Shown piece after piece: positions 6,053 to 6,467 of a DNA stretch of 6,467 bases. The translations under genes and the position numbers were made by a program. The notes under the pieces are model-generated. The model ran no database searches and was not told where the DNA came from. It was given only the letters and a program-made list of their open reading frames with translations. Numbering within the stretch: position 1 is the first letter of the stretch; each line of letters opens with the position of its first letter. Source of the DNA: Elusimicrobia bacterium RIFCSPHIGHO2_02_FULL_57_9 (GTDB lineage Bacteria > Elusimicrobiota > Elusimicrobia > UBA1565 > UBA9628); NCBI GenBank assembly GCA_001800015.1, contig MGUO01000149.1, positions 1-6,467 on the forward strand, in the 5' to 3' direction.

Positions 6053-6467
6053 AATCATGGCGGACTTTGGCGGGCTGGCTGATTCTGGCGGCAAGCCTGG
6101 CTGTTCCGGCATTGATCGCCTATAACTGGTGGAGCCGTCTTAATGATGAGAGCAAGCTGCAAATGACCCGTAAGATCAGAAGGCATCTGCCTCAAGGAGA
6201 GGGATTATTCCCCGGCGTTCCGGCGCGCCAAAAACTCGTTAATCCCATCCTTGCCGCCGCCAGGCCGTCGGTCTCATCCGCGGCGGTTAGTTCCCCGAGG
6301 GTTACACCGGCCGTAAGGAAGCGTTCCGCTCGGCCGGTGCCGGAGGCCCTTTCCTGGACGCCTCCGGCGCCGGCCGCAGGCAGTCCCGCGCCGAGGGCGG
6401 CCGTGCTTGCCGTCGCGCTTTCTTCGGCGCCGGCCGCAGGCAGTCCCGCGCCGAGGGCGGCCGTGCT
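6049..6467 (+). CDS. Membrane-anchored Pro/Ala-rich periplasmic protein in the PilP/GspC position, 3' partial
   Basis: The frame is open from the ATG at 6049 to the window edge (139 codons plus 2 nt). The start sits in an ATGA overlap with the PilO-like gene, and GGGAA at 6036-6040 lies 8 nt upstream. Residues 4-25 (WRTLAGWLILAASLAVPALI) form a membrane anchor or uncleaved signal with no cysteine, so this is not a lipoprotein as classical PilP is. Residues 26-60 are charged and helical (WWSRLNDESKLQMTRKIRRH). From about 61 the chain is rich in Pro, Ala, Ser, Val and Arg, with little fold expected, and residues 105 onward enter 20-residue repeats containing SPAPRAAVL. One anchor plus a long disordered periplasmic linker would fit GspC, PilP or a TonB-like spacer, but the diagnostic C-terminal domain is missing from the window. 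Function is inferred from gene order only. Confidence 0.6.
   Translation, partial: MKSWRTLAGWLILAASLAVPALIAYNWWSRLNDESKLQMTRKIRRHLPQGEGLFPGVPARQKLVNPILAAARPSVSSAAVSSPRVTPAVRKRSARPVPEALSWTPPAPAAGSPAPRAAVLAVALSSAPAAGSPAPRAAV
6365..6467 (+). repeat. 60-bp in-frame tandem repeat (one full unit plus 43 nt of the next)
   Basis: Bases 6365-6407 are identical to 6425-6467 over 43 nt, offset by exactly 60 nt. The offset is a multiple of three, so the coding frame is kept and each unit encodes 20 residues (core AGSPAPRAAVL). Similarity drops off just to the left (6361 and 6364 differ from 6421 and 6424). The window stops inside the second copy, so the number of units is unknown. The identity includes third codon positions, which points to recent duplication or gene-conversion rather than selection on the protein alone. 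Confidence 0.9.

Noticed and set aside
6361..6467. Possible CRISPR-like array from the spaced repeats
   Set aside because: The repeats are direct, in frame, with a 17-nt interval, inside an open reading frame, and encode a Pro/Ala-rich linker; this is a coding tandem repeat.

Overview
The window looks like a stretch of chromosome from a Gram-negative-type (two-membrane) bacterium. It is GC-rich by eye, all genes lie on the + strand, and coding is very dense. Evidence for an outer membrane is indirect: OmpA-like domains, an O-antigen ligase-type enzyme and type IV pilus (T4P) / type II secretion (T2SS) inner-membrane platform genes. The domain mix (Wzy-type ligase fused to TPRs, OmpA plus FlgD-type Ig domains, divergent PilM/N/O) is reminiscent of Elusimicrobiota, Omnitrophota or delta-proteobacterial lineages. 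That placement is an impression from protein style, not a demonstrated assignment. Both ends cut through genes, so this may be a complete short metagenomic contig.

Layout. (1) 2-1936: the 3' part of a membrane O-antigen ligase/polymerase (Wzy_C-type) with a long C-terminal TPR domain; its start lies upstream. (2) 1937-1990: a 54-nt, AT-richer gap, the only intergenic space in the window. (3) 1991-3847: an exported protein with a signal peptide, a Pro/Ala/Glu-rich linker, a first divergent OmpA-like domain, a FlgD-type Ig-like domain and a second divergent OmpA-like domain. (4) 3834-5453: one polypeptide joining a PilM-like actin-fold domain, a transmembrane helix and a PilN-like domain, which is the layout of T2SS GspL. 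(5) 5450-6052: a PilO/GspM-like protein. (6) 6049 to the window end: the start of a membrane-anchored, Pro/Ala-rich protein in the slot where PilP or GspC would be expected. It runs into a 60-bp in-frame tandem repeat at the very edge of the window.

Genes 3-6 overlap one another (14, 4 and 4 nt) and form a translationally coupled cassette. The likely product is an inner-membrane alignment complex of a T4P/T2SS-like machine: a PilM-PilN fusion plus PilO, a periplasm-spanning linker protein, and an OmpA-domain protein that may tie the machine to the cell wall or outer membrane. The unusual points are the PilM-PilN fusion, the paired OmpA-like domains lacking the usual peptidoglycan-binding Asp, the repeat-bearing fifth protein, and a ligase-TPR gene next door that could act on glycans attached to pilins. 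No RNA genes, CRISPR arrays or insertion sequences were seen.
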